Counted from the first letter of the stretch, positions 1 to 46,847 are shown. The stretch is DNA of 64,000 nucleotides from Ridgeia piscesae (GCA_025642075.2 JAODUO010001231.1:193501-257500); one strand, 5' to 3'. Notes: generated by a model not told the origin, from the letters alone. Numbers and translations are program-made.

Positions 1-93
1 TCATCTCCGCCCTGCGTCCAGTGATGTTTGTTTGTAGATGGGTCTATCGCATAAGCGGTGCTATTGGCCAAAGTTTATGTCAGGGGTTTCCTG

Positions 94-182
94 CTAAAAC
101 AATCCGAAAGAGGGCGTTCTGGGCTTTCGTGTAGTACTAAATATGTCCGACATGTGTTGAGGGAAACCCCGAAGAATGTGAC
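94..182 (-). CDS. Candidate terminal exon of the large gene
   Basis: An acceptor (TGCACTTGTTCAG) on the minus strand opens a phase-1 frame that fits the microexon exit. It reads about 28 residues ending SFGLF and then TAG at 94-96. If real, the full protein is about 1806 residues with a short basic tail. The tail matches no domain I know and the segment could be repeat-derived, so the true end may lie outside the window. Confidence 0.3.
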
Positions 183-822
183 CTGAACAAGTGCAATTTA
201 TCAGTTCTGTTTTATAAAATTCATGCGTGAAATGTTACGTAGTGTTTCTAAACAGGCTATGAAATGTACTAAATAATAATATAAATGAGAAATAAGCATT
301 GTCAATTGACAGAAAAGAAAATCAAGTTCGCTGACATACAACTCATTTCATTAGAACACGTCACATACATACGTACGTACGAGCGTGCGGGTGTGCGTGC
401 ATGTGTCTACATTTATAACTATAGCTAATTCTTTACATCATATACTTTACCAATGTATCCACATGCACAAAATTGTATTTTATAAAATATTCCTCTGCCT
501 TTGTTCATGAACAATATTCAATGTGTCTGTGAGGACAATCATACACTTACCAGATAGCCAATGCAAATTTTCAATTCAACTAATTATCTCTTCCAAGAAA
601 TACCAGCATTTAGCAAGCTCAGTAAAGTGACATATTGCATAGTGATTTCTACAGAGTAAATGATAAGTCTGCATAACCATTATTCATTAATAAATTAACA
701 GGTAAAACTATTTAATAGTGACTTATGCAACTTGTGTCAGCAGAACATTAATGAATACAAACAGCATCAATATAGTGAACAGATAGTTACATCAATACCA
801 GTATATAGCCAGAAATACTCAC

Positions 823-34628
<33,806 letters not shown>

Positions 34629-34666
34629 CTCCGAGTCGTTCTGTGGCTCGCAGTCGACACACAACG

Positions 34667-34676
34667 GGTTTTATAC
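34667..34676 (-). promoter_or_regulatory. TATA box upstream of the NIDO-sushi-VWD gene
   Basis: On the minus strand the sequence reads GTATAAAACC about 40 nt upstream of the chosen ATG. With the usual 25-30 nt spacing, transcription would start near 34,640 and leave a 5' UTR of only 10-15 nt. An upstream in-frame ATG at 34,662-34,664 overlaps the TATA region, so it is probably not transcribed. This supports the inner ATG at 34,626-34,628. Confidence 0.5.
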
Positions 34677-34828
34677 GTGCGGCAGACCAGGAAGAAACTT
34701 ATCCATTGAACAGCGAATCCTTTCATGTAAAACCACACACAGAAGTCGTGATTACGATCTCGACGTCATCAACACCGCGTGGTTAAGGCATTCGTCCATA
34801 TCGATACGCTCACCACGGTGCCATTTAT

Positions 34829-34972
34829 GCTCACTCACTCACTCACTCACTCACTCACTCACTCACTCACTCACTCACTCACTCACTCACCACTCACCAC
34901 CACCACTCACTCACAATCACTCACTCACTCACTCACTCACTCACTCACTCACTCACTTACTCACTAATCATT
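34829..34972. repeat. (ACTC)n microsatellite
   Basis: Two runs of CACT units split by an irregular CACCACC segment, about 155 bp upstream of the TATA box of the large gene. Confidence 0.9.
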
Positions 34973-35083
34973 CACTCAGGCACACATTCACCCAGTCACG
35001 CATGCATTCTTGCATGCACTCACTACGACTAATACATCGCGTGTGGCAGTGTTCGTTTGCAAATATCAGTGGGGAAAAAAAAT

Positions 35084-35089
35084 ATATAT

Positions 35090-35188
<99 letters not shown>

Positions 35189-35401
35189 CATATATACATA
35201 TATACATGCATACATACATTCATACATACATACATACATACATACATACATGCATGCATGCATACATGCATACATACATACATACATACATACATACATA
35301 CATACATACATACATACATACATACATACATACATACATACATACATACATACATACATACATACATACATACATACATACTTACATACATACATACATA
35401 C
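35084..35401. repeat. (TA)n-(CATA)n microsatellite
   Basis: TA run to about 35,205, then TACA units to 35,401 with a few CATG interruptions, upstream of the large gene. Confidence 0.92.
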
Positions 35402-36062
35402 AGGATTTGCAGGGATAAAAATGTATTCGTTAGTATTAATATGTTAACCTTCAAACCCAGTTAACACGTCATTGTTTGTTTGTTTGTTTGTTTGTTTTCT
35501 TGTTTAGGTTAATGATATAAAACATCAAAATTAATATAGTTCTATCGCCAAACACTGGTTTTGAGCCACGCAGTATGGCTTACTCAGATACTTGTGATGA
35601 TTACATACCAATAAGGTCTACTTATCTAGTTATCTAGAAACTGCACGTGAAACGATGCTACCGTGGCGTGTGGCCGCCAGTAGTTGGACATGTAGACATG
35701 TTTATGCTATCCCATCTAGAAACTTACATTTTGGGTCTGGATATAATTATGGTTTTGCATCCAATGGGGCAACTGGTAGTATTGTACCATAAAGAAAAAT
35801 AAAATTCTCATCAATTCTGTTTTACACAATATGACACCAACTGGTTGCATAAGCTTGATGTCTTTTCATTCAGAACATTCATGTTGCCACCCTTGTGTCA
35901 TTTACGACCAAACTGAAAAATCCAAGATGGCCGACGATAGTTGAAAATAACAACTCGGCTCTGGCGCGACACCGCCGAATACAACCTGCTAGCCATACGA
36001 CTGGCGCGATATAACAGCAAGTCGCATTACCTAGCACTGTTTTCTAGGTCACATCTCTTCTT

Positions 36063-36200
36063 ATGAAGCACAGTGACGCAGTAGCAAGAGCATCGAACTC
36101 AATCTATTGAATCCAAGTTCGAATAATGTGCTGCCGTGTCGAACCTTGGGCAAGATCTTCAACACGATCTATTCATGCGACAGGAATCCGCCAGCCTCCG
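36063..36200 (+). mobile_element. tRNA-derived SINE copy
   Basis: Contains GTGACGCAGTAGCAAGAGCA (box A-like), AAGTTCGAATAATG (box B-like) and then CCTTGGGCAAGATCTTCAAC, a central domain typical of tRNA-derived SINEs. Unlike the next two copies it has no counterpart in the paralogous duplication arm. Confidence 0.55.
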
Positions 36201-36744
36201 GCATATACAGAAAACAATATTACATAGAACTCCAACATAATGACAACATTATATGAGAACTAAGCGAAACACTAATTAATTGCAAACGTCGTCACCGATT
36301 CAAGACCACGGGTCTTTCGTTTGAATGTATATCGAATATGGAAATATCAGTTCCCGTCCCAAACTGTATTGAACTCTCAATAATTCTTACACGAAATGCT
36401 ATTGTCCGACAATTTACTAGAATCACACACATACATGAATAGATGAAATTCGTTGCCCGATACATGTCGCTATTTGAACGTTTACTTCCTCTTAAGGGTC
36501 AGCTCGGATCGCTTGACGCACCACAGACACGCAACCTGCGTCAGACATAGTTTATACATAATGTTACAGATGTCTAGATCTCGACACATTGGTAGCGGGT
36601 ACAAAGCAGCGATTTCCGAGACCTGCTTTCAAGTGCAACTGAAATGACAGGTATACAATAGACGCAGTTCGGTGTATTTGTTATTTGATTTCCACAGTAC
36701 GAGTTGATACGCGCCAATACGGTCATGAGCACATAAGATAGTGG

Positions 36745-36940
36745 TGCGAGGCTGGGGCTCGGTAGTGTATAGAACATCGGACCTTCAATTGAACGAATCC
36801 GGGTTTGAATATAATGCTGCTACCGTTACGACGGTTGAGTAATTCCGTCAATTACACATTGCTCCAGTTCACTCAGCTGTATGAGTGAGAACTTGGCTAC
36901 AGTCTCACTGTTGTGTTACTGGAGTATTCGGTTGAAAAAA
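36745..36940 (+). mobile_element. tRNA-derived SINE, copy in duplication arm A
   Basis: GGGCTCGGTAGTGTATAGAA, then GGGTTTGAATATAATGCTGC and ACACATTGCTCCAGTTCACT. Colinear with the copy at 38,475 in the second arm, so it inserted before the duplication. Confidence 0.5.
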
Positions 36941-38474
36941 CAATTACTTCGCCATATACAATACAAACTAATATATGGGTGACGTAGCACGTCCAATTCT
37001 ATTTATTTTCAACTGTCTTGGAAATTTCAAATTCTTCAAGGAGGCCACGGTGACACGGTGTACGTTTTGATGCGGTAAATCACTGACACATTGGATGTAT
37101 TCAATTGCACGGCGATAATTGCTGTCGGCTGATTTAGCCATTACTTAAACACACGAAACTGCACGTTAACGGATGCAATCTTGACAACATGTTCATGCTA
37201 TCCCACCTAAAAACTAAATACTTACATTTTGAATTTGAATATACAAAGTGTGTGCTTTGCATGCGATGTGACAGCTGGTGGTATTGTACAACAAAGTGAT
37301 ACTAATATAGTCCTATGTGTGGCATCTTAAATCACAAAGAAAGTATAACTTATCTTGATTTCGATGTTACACAATTTATGTTTTCTTAAACTTAACGTCT
37401 ATTCATTCAAAATGTCCATGTTTTTACCCTTGCATCATTGCCAACAATTTAAAACATCGAAGACGTCTACCGACGTGTGAAAATAACGACCTTTTTGGTA
37501 CAATGACTGGGTTTAATGATTCGATACTTCGTCTTTTAATCTGACACTTTTTGCTGTTTCTGTACGTGTAGTTTTGCAGTACGGGTTTCATTAGCTTACA
37601 ACCCTTACAAGTCCCGGCGCTGTTGTAAGGTTTTAAACGATAGCGGACACGAGTACACGACTTATCTCTGGTCGACTCTGGTGTGACACTGCCGAGTATG
37701 CTTGGTTTGACATACGACACGCAGAATGATACGGTTCGACACCGCCGTATGTGGCTGGCTTGACATACGACAGACCGATTGTTACCGTTGTTCACAATTG
37801 CAGTTCGTATTTTGCATCAAACGCTTTTTTGAAAAGTTTTGTATTTTTGTGCTACTGGGTCTAACCTTTGGCATGTTCATTAAGTCCGAATTAATTACAC
37901 TATGAGCTCGCGCGATAAGAATCCTTCACCTTTCCAAAGGGCTTACATGTATAGCTTTCACATAGAGCACACATTTTTATCATATTAATTTTGTTTTATT
38001 GTCCTATCATGATCACAAATATAATCAAATCGTAACTCAAAGCCAGCATTAGGAGTTTCAGCGACAAAGGAATTATTTGCAATCGAAGTGCAGCAAATCA
38101 AAACCACGGGTCTGTCTTTCAAATGTAAAGTATCGTGGAAACGGTCAGTTCCTGGTCCCTTATTGTACAACAAACATTAAATTATCCATACATAAAATCC
38201 TATTTTCCAACAATTCACCAGAAACACACGTATGCACTGAAGAATTCAATTGTCGTTTACTTCCTCATACGACTCGGCTCGGATTGGCTGCTGAACTCGA
38301 AGGGACGAAATGATGTGTCATGCATATTACTATTGTATAGAGAACTATAAATAATGTCTTGGTTAGATCTCGGCACAATGATTTAAATGCGTGTTCAATT
38401 AGCAGCCCGGACGTTTGGTGTATTTATTATTTCATTTCTACACGGCTGACATCATCCTAAGTTCTAATTGCCAA

Positions 38475-38670
38475 GCTAGGGTTCAGTGACGTAGTATATA
38501 GAACCTAGAACTCTTAATCGAATCGATTCCGGGTTCGAAATATCTTGGTGTAGTTCAGACGCTTAAGCAATTTCTTCAATTCTACGTTACTCCAAATCAA
38601 TCAGCCGGATGATGCAGGGTGCTGTAATCTCATTGCTGTCTTACCGGAGTCCTCCTGTGTTGAACATAAA
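38475..38670 (+). mobile_element. tRNA-derived SINE, copy in duplication arm B
   Basis: GGGTTCAGTGACGTAGTATA, GGGTTCGAAATATC (box B-like) and TACGTTACTCCAAATCAATC, matching the arm A copy. Confidence 0.5.
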
Positions 38671-38699
38671 AACATTTATTTCGACACACACAATAAGTA

Positions 38700-41128
38700 T
38701 CTTAGAGGTGATGCATGGAGAATATGGCTTAATGTTATACATGCACTCATTAAGGGCGAACGCAACTAAGGAGGTGTGCATGAGTGAAGAACCATAACAA
38801 GATAAAACAATTCATAAATAGCGTGACATACTTTAGGGACAGCAAGATACAATTCATCATGTGAGCCGTGCAGTTACCGATGTATTATGTGTTTGAATTC
38901 ATCAATATGCATTGACATGGAACATGCATACACGGTATGAAACGCACAATAGAGTATCTTCGCTTGGCTGGTTCCTGTAATTGAAAATAGACGGTTTGGC
39001 ACAAGTGAAGAAACGTAGCTAGGTAAACGGCGCTAAGTAATATGAACCACAAGTGTTGAAGGTTGTAATAATAATACGCCAGTTTAGGCCTGTAGCATGC
39101 CATGTGTGCTGTTATCTCTTTTGACCATCATATTCGGCGGTGTCACGCAGGAGCCGAGCCGAGTCGAGTCAAAGTGTCAGGTGGTGCTTACATTTTATCG
39201 GCGCGGGTGGTTTGTAACGATGTTTGCTGATCGACCACCTTCAGCGATCAGTTCAGTCAGCTTCGAAACCAGTCAACAAGCGAGCGTTTGGCACACTGTT
39301 CCTGCTAAATGGAACGAGCTGCCTCTAGTTGTCCCTCCGGGGTGCTCAATGGATGGATTCTTTTAAGCATACACGACATCAGCATGATACAGTAGTGAGC
39401 ACTTTACTGTCACTTTATAGAATTGGACTGTATAGCCACTGCAAGAAATGATCAGCGTAACCATTCTCGTGCTCCGCTATTATACTACGAGACGGGTCGG
39501 AATTTTTATTTATACTTAGTAGTTTTAGTACATCATTAATATTATTCTTATAAACCTTCTTGCACATATGACATTCACGGAAGTGACACAACACGGAGTG
39601 CTTGGAATAACACGATCGTGTCACCACTAACAAACAAGGTGACACTGTTGATATGTTCAACTAGGCCTGGTCTAAAATTGGCAACAAAACCACTCGGTCA
39701 CGCAGTAAACAGGCTTGTTGAGAGTGATGTGGAGCATCAAAGCGCCTAAGATCGGATACAAGTAATCGGCCACGAATGAATAGGCTCATTGTGGAACATG
39801 CTTATATCATCTAGGAAGCAGATGGTTAAGTAGATAAGAAGCTGCTTGTTATTTAAACTTTCTGGAGGGTTGATTGCGCTGATAGTTTGTAACTAGGAAT
39901 AACACTGATATCATTGTTATGATCAATTTTTGGGTGTCCATTCCAGTGTACTTTTTTCTAAACACCAGTAAAGTTGGCACTGTGTAAAGTACATAGCAGA
40001 CATCGAGACATTTCTTACAGCTGATACGGAGCGTCAAAGCACGTTTCTCCGTAATGATAGGATCGTTCATAAAAAACAGTCGGTAATCAATTATAACCTG
40101 GCAAAGGGCAACAACGGAACAGCAGTAAACATGCTCACAATGCAACGTGCTGGTGGCATCTAGGACGTTGTAGAAGGCTATTTTTAGACATGCACGCAGT
40201 CTGGTACGCTTACCATAAAAGGATCGTTTGAAATGTAGTCAACCGCTGTCGTGTGGGTTTTTGGTTCCCGTGTACCCAAATACCCTAAGCGGATCACGTG
40301 AAACATAGTAAATTTACTGTACGAACCTTCCTATATACGTAACGGAAACCACCTAAACTGATGAAGCTCTACACTTGTAGGGGCACCTTGTGCAAATACA
40401 TCAGCGACGACTTCAATTATGGTAAAAAAATAAACATGTTTGGGATCCTTTCAGTTAGTTTGACCCACGTTTTCCATAGTTACGTCTCTAAACGTTGTTG
40501 TCCGAATAGAGCTTCTACCAGAGGGTGCAAAGCAACGGTTGATGGCAATTTAATGATGATCAACCTCTATGCAGCTTATTGTCATTTGGGGTGAGGACTA
40601 AAAACACATTAATCCGATGGCAGTTCCAACCACTACTTGTGTATTTGGATTCCAACATTATGGATAGGTAAGAGGCGTTAAACAAAACTGCTAACCTGTG
40701 ATTGTTCTGTCGGAAGAACTTATGAAGTTTTACATAGTATTGTTGGTATGGGCAATATTTGTCATTACAGTGAATGGAGTACTCTTTTCCATCTCATGGT
40801 GATATAAGATCGACTCTCAACATTTATTATCATCGATATAGGAATACGGTCAGTCAATCCTTTAAAATAGGATCCAGACATCAGCAGCTAAATGGTTGCT
40901 GGCCCAGTTGCGCTCGACATCGTGATAGACGCCTGGACGTGACCATACAAATGTCTCGTGCCGTGAGCGCTCGCTGCATCTATACAACATAAGTGTGATT
41001 CATCGTTATCTGACTCAGCCAATAGCCGAACGTGTAGTGAATGTCATAGTAATGTCTCTCTTTGTCTACTAGCGACCGATTACAGCAATTCCAGAAACCA
41101 GTCGTTCCCTTGTTACAAGCCACATTCC
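38700..41128. other. Region without a recognisable gene
   Basis: Short frames only. A possible LINE tail (SKPVNKRAFGTLF, shifted frame) is near 39,260-39,320, and imperfect repeats of GCAGTAAACAKGCT occur near 39,703 and 40,122. Nothing else was seen. Confidence 0.4.
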
Positions 41129-41455
41129 TTGCGAAGGTTCGACACTTATTCTTCGCTAACTGCACCGGTTATCCATTCAACGGCGCGTTACAAATTGCAA
41201 TCAGTTAAAATCCCTACGCGTACTACAAAGCGCTACACGAAGACCGTCTGCACGCAAAAGCTCATATGTCTTCGGTGTGCCGTTTCAACCAGCCCCGCCG
41301 CGGCGGAATCACGAGGCAACGTCAGCCGTGTGGAACGGTCTGCTGTCGAATGTCACTATAGGACATCAATTGACTCACTTAAATCAGCGTTGAAAACACC
41401 TGTTCAGAACTGCGTTACGCAGCTCACTGTCATCGCTTATTTACAATAGCTGATT
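41129..41455 (+). mobile_element. Degraded LINE tail
   Basis: Plus-strand frames contain RRGGITRQRQPCGTV, VWNGLLSNVT-like and SLKSALKTPVQNC, matching the usual LINE ending ...WN.LP..V....S...FKSALKTHLF. Frameshifted. Confidence 0.5.
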
Positions 41456-42022
41456 GATGTTTTACGTCCGTTTATTCATTTTTTTGTTTTATAGTTTTAG
41501 CTTCCCTTATTGATGTCAACATTTATTTCGGTCCATTTATTAATGTACTGTAATACATTTTGTGTAACCTTAATTGTCTTAATATATACTATGTTATATG
41601 TCATGCTTCTACTAGTTCCATCGTCCACGTTTATACCTACCTTCCATGTTAACAATTATTAGCTAATTGTTTTATTATTTCATTACACATACATTTTAAT
41701 TTTATAACTGGTATTCTTTTTATTACAACGTATTATTTAAAATATTATTTTGTGTATGTGTGCAGCTCTATGGACTTGTTGAAACTGGACTATATAAATT
41801 ATATTAATAATAATAGGAAGAAGAAGAAGAAGAACATTTATAAAGCGACATAAATGTAGATAATATCCATTCGGAGGCGCTGTATATGAATGTGTATACA
41901 TGTATATTGGAATTATAATATTCAATTTGTGAAGGTATATTCAATTTGTTAAGGAATATACAAATTATGAAGTCGATCTTATATATCATGAGATAAAAGG
42001 GTAACTAATTCAATTAATACCC

Positions 42023-42023
<1 letters not shown>

Positions 42024-42069
<46 letters not shown>

Positions 42070-42072
42070 CAT
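42024..42072. repeat. (TA)n microsatellite
   Basis: Short TA run downstream of the internally deleted LINE, in AT-rich sequence with no gene. Confidence 0.85.
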
Positions 42073-42269
42073 AAATATATAATAAAAATAATAATATAAT
42101 ATGATAAAATAAATAAGTTAGCTAAAGGTACTATTAAAATAAATGGTACATTGATAATAAAATAATGACTAAGAAATTTTGTAAAAGTAGTAGTATATAA
42201 GTTGTCAAGAAATATGTAGGTAATAAAATAAATAATTAATACAAATTAAATGAATAAACTGACGGGTGT

Positions 42270-43705
42270 CTATACTCCATACACAGCCCGGAATAGGTGG
42301 GTTTTCAATAGCCTTTTGAAATTCACGAGGCAACACGTTTTCTTCGTCTCAGTTGGGAGAGAATTCCACAGTCGTGGACCAGGTACTGAGAAAATTCTGC
42401 CTTCTATATCGGCTGTGAGATGACAGCACGTACAAGTCATTGTTCGTGGGTGAGCGTAACACCCTAGTACCTCTTTGTTCGAGTAAGTCGGTGAGGGGGC
42501 AGTCCATGTTGTGCACGAAACGACAGTAGCAGATTGAGTACTGAACACGCTGTTTTACGGGAAGCCAGTGTAGTTTCAGGAGAACTGGTGTAATATGTTC
42601 CCACCTGTGGCAGCGGACCACTTGTCTAGCGGCAGCGTTTTGCACTCTGTGTGGTTTAGATATTAGGCAGTCTGGGAGATCATACAGGATACAGTTCAGT
42701 TCATATGACAAGAAAATATAAAAGGCGGACAGCGGCTTTCTGGGTGAGACATGATCGGATCGACGCATTGTTCCTTAGATGGTAGTATGATATACAGCAG
42801 ACATGTTTAACATGGCTGACCATTGACATTTCTGTGTCAAAAAAGCCGATGTTTCTGCTAGTAGGACTTGGCGTTATGTCGCAGTCGCCAATTTTGATCA
42901 CGGTGATGTTGTGGTTCGCTCGATTGTTGCGTGATGATAACACAAATGCTACCGTTTTGTCGTCATTCACCTTTAGTTGATTGTCGACCATCCACCCACG
43001 GACATCGTTTAGGCAGTGCTCAATTCGGCGTAGTGACAACAATCTGTTGAGTTCAGTCATCTCAAATTTGATGTAAAGCTGGATATCGGTCGATAACATA
43101 TTCCATCCATAGGTGGTCGGAGAGCAGCAACGCTGTTTTTGTCGAAGTAATGCCGTGATTTGCGGATGGAGTGAGGATCAGATCAATTGTGTGACCGTCG
43201 ACGTGTGTTGGAGCGTGAACGTGTTGAATGATATTGAGTGCCTCAAGCAGATCAGTGAAACGTTTCACATTGTTGTTAGATGGCGTGTCCCAGTGGATGT
43301 TGAAATCGACGACACAGTCAGCGTATGAACGTTTGTTCTTTTTCGATGGAGGTGGACGGTATATGATAGCAGGCTTCATGGAGTTCTCCGATGATGAAAC
43401 ATCAACATCCATGAATTCGAAAACATTCATATCATCACGTCGATTGACAACCACCTTGAAACTCGATCAGTAAACAAGGCCAACACCACAACCACCACGA
43501 CTTTTCAGAGGCAGATGTACAAACTTATAGTCGGGGGTATCAGGTCTGTTATGATTTTATTGTCTTTTCACCAGTGTTCAACCATGTTTCGGTGATGGCT
43601 ACAAGATCCATGTTCACATCAGTCACGTAATCCGTAAAAACATCGGTCTTGTTGCAAATTGAAAGAGCGTTGACAATACCCAACGTGACCGGTATCGTCA
43701 CCATT
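42270..43705 (-). mobile_element. LINE (L2/CR1-type) with internal deletion: endonuclease fused to RT C-terminus
   Basis: On the minus strand the endonuclease start appears (VNALSICNKTDVFTDYVTDV, DLVAITETWL), then the DFNIHWD...LNIIQHVHAPTH..GHTIDLI..S part of APE endonuclease. Near 43,095 the sequence jumps to a mutated catalytic strand (LSTDIQLYIKF for YADD.QLY), followed by GWMVDNQLKVNDDKT, RVQNAAARQVVRCHRWEHIT and VPGPRLWNSLPTETKK. RT motifs 1-4 are therefore absent. Several stops and frameshifts occur. Confidence 0.85.
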
Positions 43706-44997
43706 ATTTTAAAATATATATATTACAACTACAAGCACTCCTTTATAAAGAAATTTGCGCAAGACTCGTTCACACAATTCTCCAATATCAGTAGAAATCT
43801 TGTTCTTATTTTTCAACCAGACTCTCTGACGTGTCGATGGTAGCTTCTGGTTAATATGCAAGTTTACTCCAAAGGGTACGGCAGTGCCGCAATCAAGCTT
43901 GGACGTAAAAAGCTCCAGACAATTGGTCGATTATATATTCATGATTTCGATTAAGATTACATTGCCTTGAGAAAAGTTGATAACGATTATGCGCACACAC
44001 TTGGAAGTATATCGATTAAGATTACAGTTCTCCTATTACGATTACTTTTTATAAGCCTGTGCATTAATTTTGACCAAATATACGCACGCACCGACGTATT
44101 TCAAACGATAACCTGCTATTTCATATACTCCTACAAGAAACTCCACCCATTGTCTACTCCGCAGTCATTTCTTTGACCTCTACTTAAGTGAATAATACAA
44201 TAATTATTTATAAATGTCAACTTTTCGTCTCGCTGGTCTTTTCATTCGTAAGGTTTAGCGCACATATTATACCTGTATCTGACCAGTCGACTAAAAGTTA
44301 GCCGTGCGCTGAGTTTAAACATGCTAATGTGTTTTAGGGCAATCGCGTACATAATAGCCTACAACTACGTAACACGCCTTTTTAGTATAACCAAAAACCA
44401 TGTACATGTATATAGTTACAGACACCATAATTGTTATATGGCGTGACAGTGTTAAAGCCGAAGCGTTCTAATCATGTTACCACATCATTCGTCAGGGCGG
44501 CCATGTTGCAAACTATGGTTACTTTAAATAGTGTTTCAACTTTACTATGTCAACTTAACCCAGTCGTTGTCGCGCGCGCTGCGTGCACGGTAGATAAGAA
44601 TTGTTAACCCGCATCGTTGAGTACGTGAAATTGGCTATGAATCGTGCAGCCACTACGGTCTTTGTGCACGTGATCGCCGCTACAAACATTGGAGCAACAA
44701 CAGAACGTAGCAGACTTCCGCAGAGCGGTTTCCCAATGGCCAATTATACGCTCCGTCGACCACGCTCTATTCAACGACGACGCAACGCTACCATTAAACT
44801 GTCGCCCAGGGGCATCCGTCCGAACCAGGAAGGCGAGACCAAGCGTGACCTCAACGCTCAAGTATCCTAGTTTACGTGAACTGCGGGAAAGGGACAAGAC
44901 CAACAGCAAGACAGTCGCGGCCAGAACACGACAGTAGAGGACTTAGTTATCGAAAATATACAAGCATTCAATAATAGTACACATTTGTATACAGATA
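43706..44997. other. Region without a recognisable gene
   Basis: Several short overlapping frames on both strands near 44,560-44,940 in moderately GC-rich DNA. None shows a domain, signal peptide or splice-supported exon. Confidence 0.4.
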
Positions 44998-45221
44998 CGG
45001 TAGCAGTAGCAGTAGCAGTAGCAGTAGCAGTAGCAGTAGCAGTAGCAGTAGCAGTAGCAGTAGCAGTAGCAGTAGCAGTAGCAGTAGCAGCAGCAGTAGC
45101 AGTAGCAGTAGCAGGCAGTAGCAGTAGCAGTAGCAGTAGCAGTAGCAGTAGCAGTAGCAGTAGCAGTAGCAGTAGCAGTAGCAGTAGCAGTAGCAGTAGC
45201 AGTAGCAGTAGCAGTAGCAGT

Positions 45222-45259
<38 letters not shown>

Positions 45260-45411
45260 CAGTAGTAGCACTAGCAGTAGCTGTAGTAGTAGTAGTAGTA
45301 GTTGTAGTTGTAGTTGTAGTTGTAGTTGTAGTTGTAGTTGTAGTTGTAGTTGTAGTTGTAGTTGTAGTTGTAGTTGTAGTTGTAGTTGTAGTTGTAGTTG
45401 TAGTTGTAGTT

Positions 45412-45461
<50 letters not shown>

Positions 45462-45481
45462 CGTAGTAGTAGTAGTAGTAA

Positions 45482-45523
<42 letters not shown>

Positions 45524-45536
45524 CAGTAGCAGTAGC

Positions 45537-45601
<65 letters not shown>

Positions 45602-45605
45602 CATT
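44998..45605. repeat. (AGTAGC)n - (TTGTAG)n - (TAG)n compound array
   Basis: A 600-bp array of related 3- and 6-mers: AGTAGC to 45,225, GCA/TAG mix to 45,300, TTGTAG to 45,415 and TAG to 45,605. All units share TAG, suggesting a TAG founder. Homopolymer-like Leu and Ser frames here are artefacts. Confidence 0.95.
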
Positions 45606-46224
45606 AGTAGTAATGGACTGTCATGTCTTAGTATATGCTGCTGGGTGTAGGTCTATAATGTAATGGACACATATTGTATAGGATATACCAACACACGCGT
45701 ATGCCAACGCAGTCACTGACGTACATGCATCGTCTAGTGTGTTACACTGACGGTGACTAACGCGAATGTTTTCGAAGAATCGGTAGCATCGGATTCAGAC
45801 AGTAGACGACAAACAACCGTGGCCAGACTCGCAGCAGTCAGCAGGCCTCCGAAACCATCCTGACTTCGCAACAGTGACTCGGTAACTAGTATCAGTTTGG
45901 TCGGGGGGGGGGTAGTTAAGAACCGCCGGAGCTTCAGCATCACTCCGCGCCTTTCCTACTGTCTCGTGCTGCCGAGGGATTCTTGTCTCGTTGCATCCGC
46001 TCGTCTCACTCGGGATAACAGTCGAAAGACGGGATGGGAGGGGTGGGGTGGCGCAAAAATTACTTTGCTGCAATTTGGCTGGGGTGGGGTGGAAATCAAC
46101 TAACTGTATGTCAGCTCCCAAACAACATTTTGGCACTTTGCCCCGTGTTTTATTAAATGTTTGGGTGTATGTGAGTACTCTTCACACCGTTTTCACACCC
46201 GTCTCAGTGTTACTTCGGGTTTAG

Positions 46225-46510
46225 TGAAGGCGGAGGCAGAACCATATTATGTCTGCCCACACCCAAATTCCACGGGCTGCTGCCACCTTGCCCGCCTGTT
46301 CCTGCGTCTATGCGTCGCAATCTGACGCTAACTCCAACACAGTCAATTGTTTCTTAAGGAAGTCTCTGCATTTCGTTTACCTTAACACTCGACGTTTACT
46401 GCCCAAAATGGATAACACAATGTTCTGGCAGCAAAAAAGAAGGCAGCACTGATTGGTATCAGTGAAACGTGACTTAATGATATGACGTTTATATTTTGTA
46501 CAAACAAACC
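46225..46510 (+). mobile_element. LINE fragment, endonuclease start
   Basis: On the plus strand RKSLHFVYLNTRRLLPKMDN and then, after a frameshift, ALIGISET*LNDMTF resemble the first strands of LINE APE endonucleases (LN.RSLLPK.D ... I.ISETWL). Only this end is present. Confidence 0.6.
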
Positions 46511-46689
46511 CATATTCTATTGATGTGGAACTACGCACTTATTTCTGTAACAACATGACGCACAAACGAGTCACGCAAATCTGAATGCCGTGAGACATGA
46601 CTCGGCAGTCCTGTGTGAGCATGTGTGTATAATCAGAAAAAGGGAAAGGTTCACTGTTTTTATCATAGCTATCTATGAAACCTGCTTAT

Positions 46690-46802
46690 TAGAGACAGGC
46701 ACACAGACACATAGACACGTAGGCACATAGACAATACGCGCACACACCCATACACACACAGGCTTGCACGCACGCACACATACACACACATACACACGCA
46801 CA

Positions 46803-46847
<45 letters not shown>

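Larger units (their letters stand above)
35636..38700. repeat. Diverged tandem duplication, two arms of about 1.3-1.5 kb
   Basis: Arm A (35,636-36,945) and arm B (37,130-38,700) are colinear. Shared anchors in order include TATGCTATCCCA, AACTGGTAGTATTGTAC, CATTCAKAA, GCGACACCGCC, AAGACCACGGGTCT/AAAACCACGGGTCT, GTTTACTTCCTC, GGTGTATTTGTTATTT and the tRNA-like SINE. Divergence is high. No ORF is conserved between the arms. Confidence 0.65.

Noticed and set aside
36063..36135. Possible tRNA gene
   Set aside because: Box A and box B resemble tRNA, but no acceptor-stem pairing or anticodon arm can be drawn and a SINE domain follows.
43113..43473. Plus-strand frames over the LINE
   Set aside because: Antisense shadows of the minus-strand LINE endonuclease.
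44867..45650. Poly-Leu, poly-Ser and Ala-Val frames
   Set aside because: Composition of the TAG-type trimer and hexamer array.
45734..46136. Minus frames of 69 and 113 codons in GC-richer DNA
   Set aside because: No recognisable motif; Pro/Ser/Thr bias follows base composition, with no exon signals.
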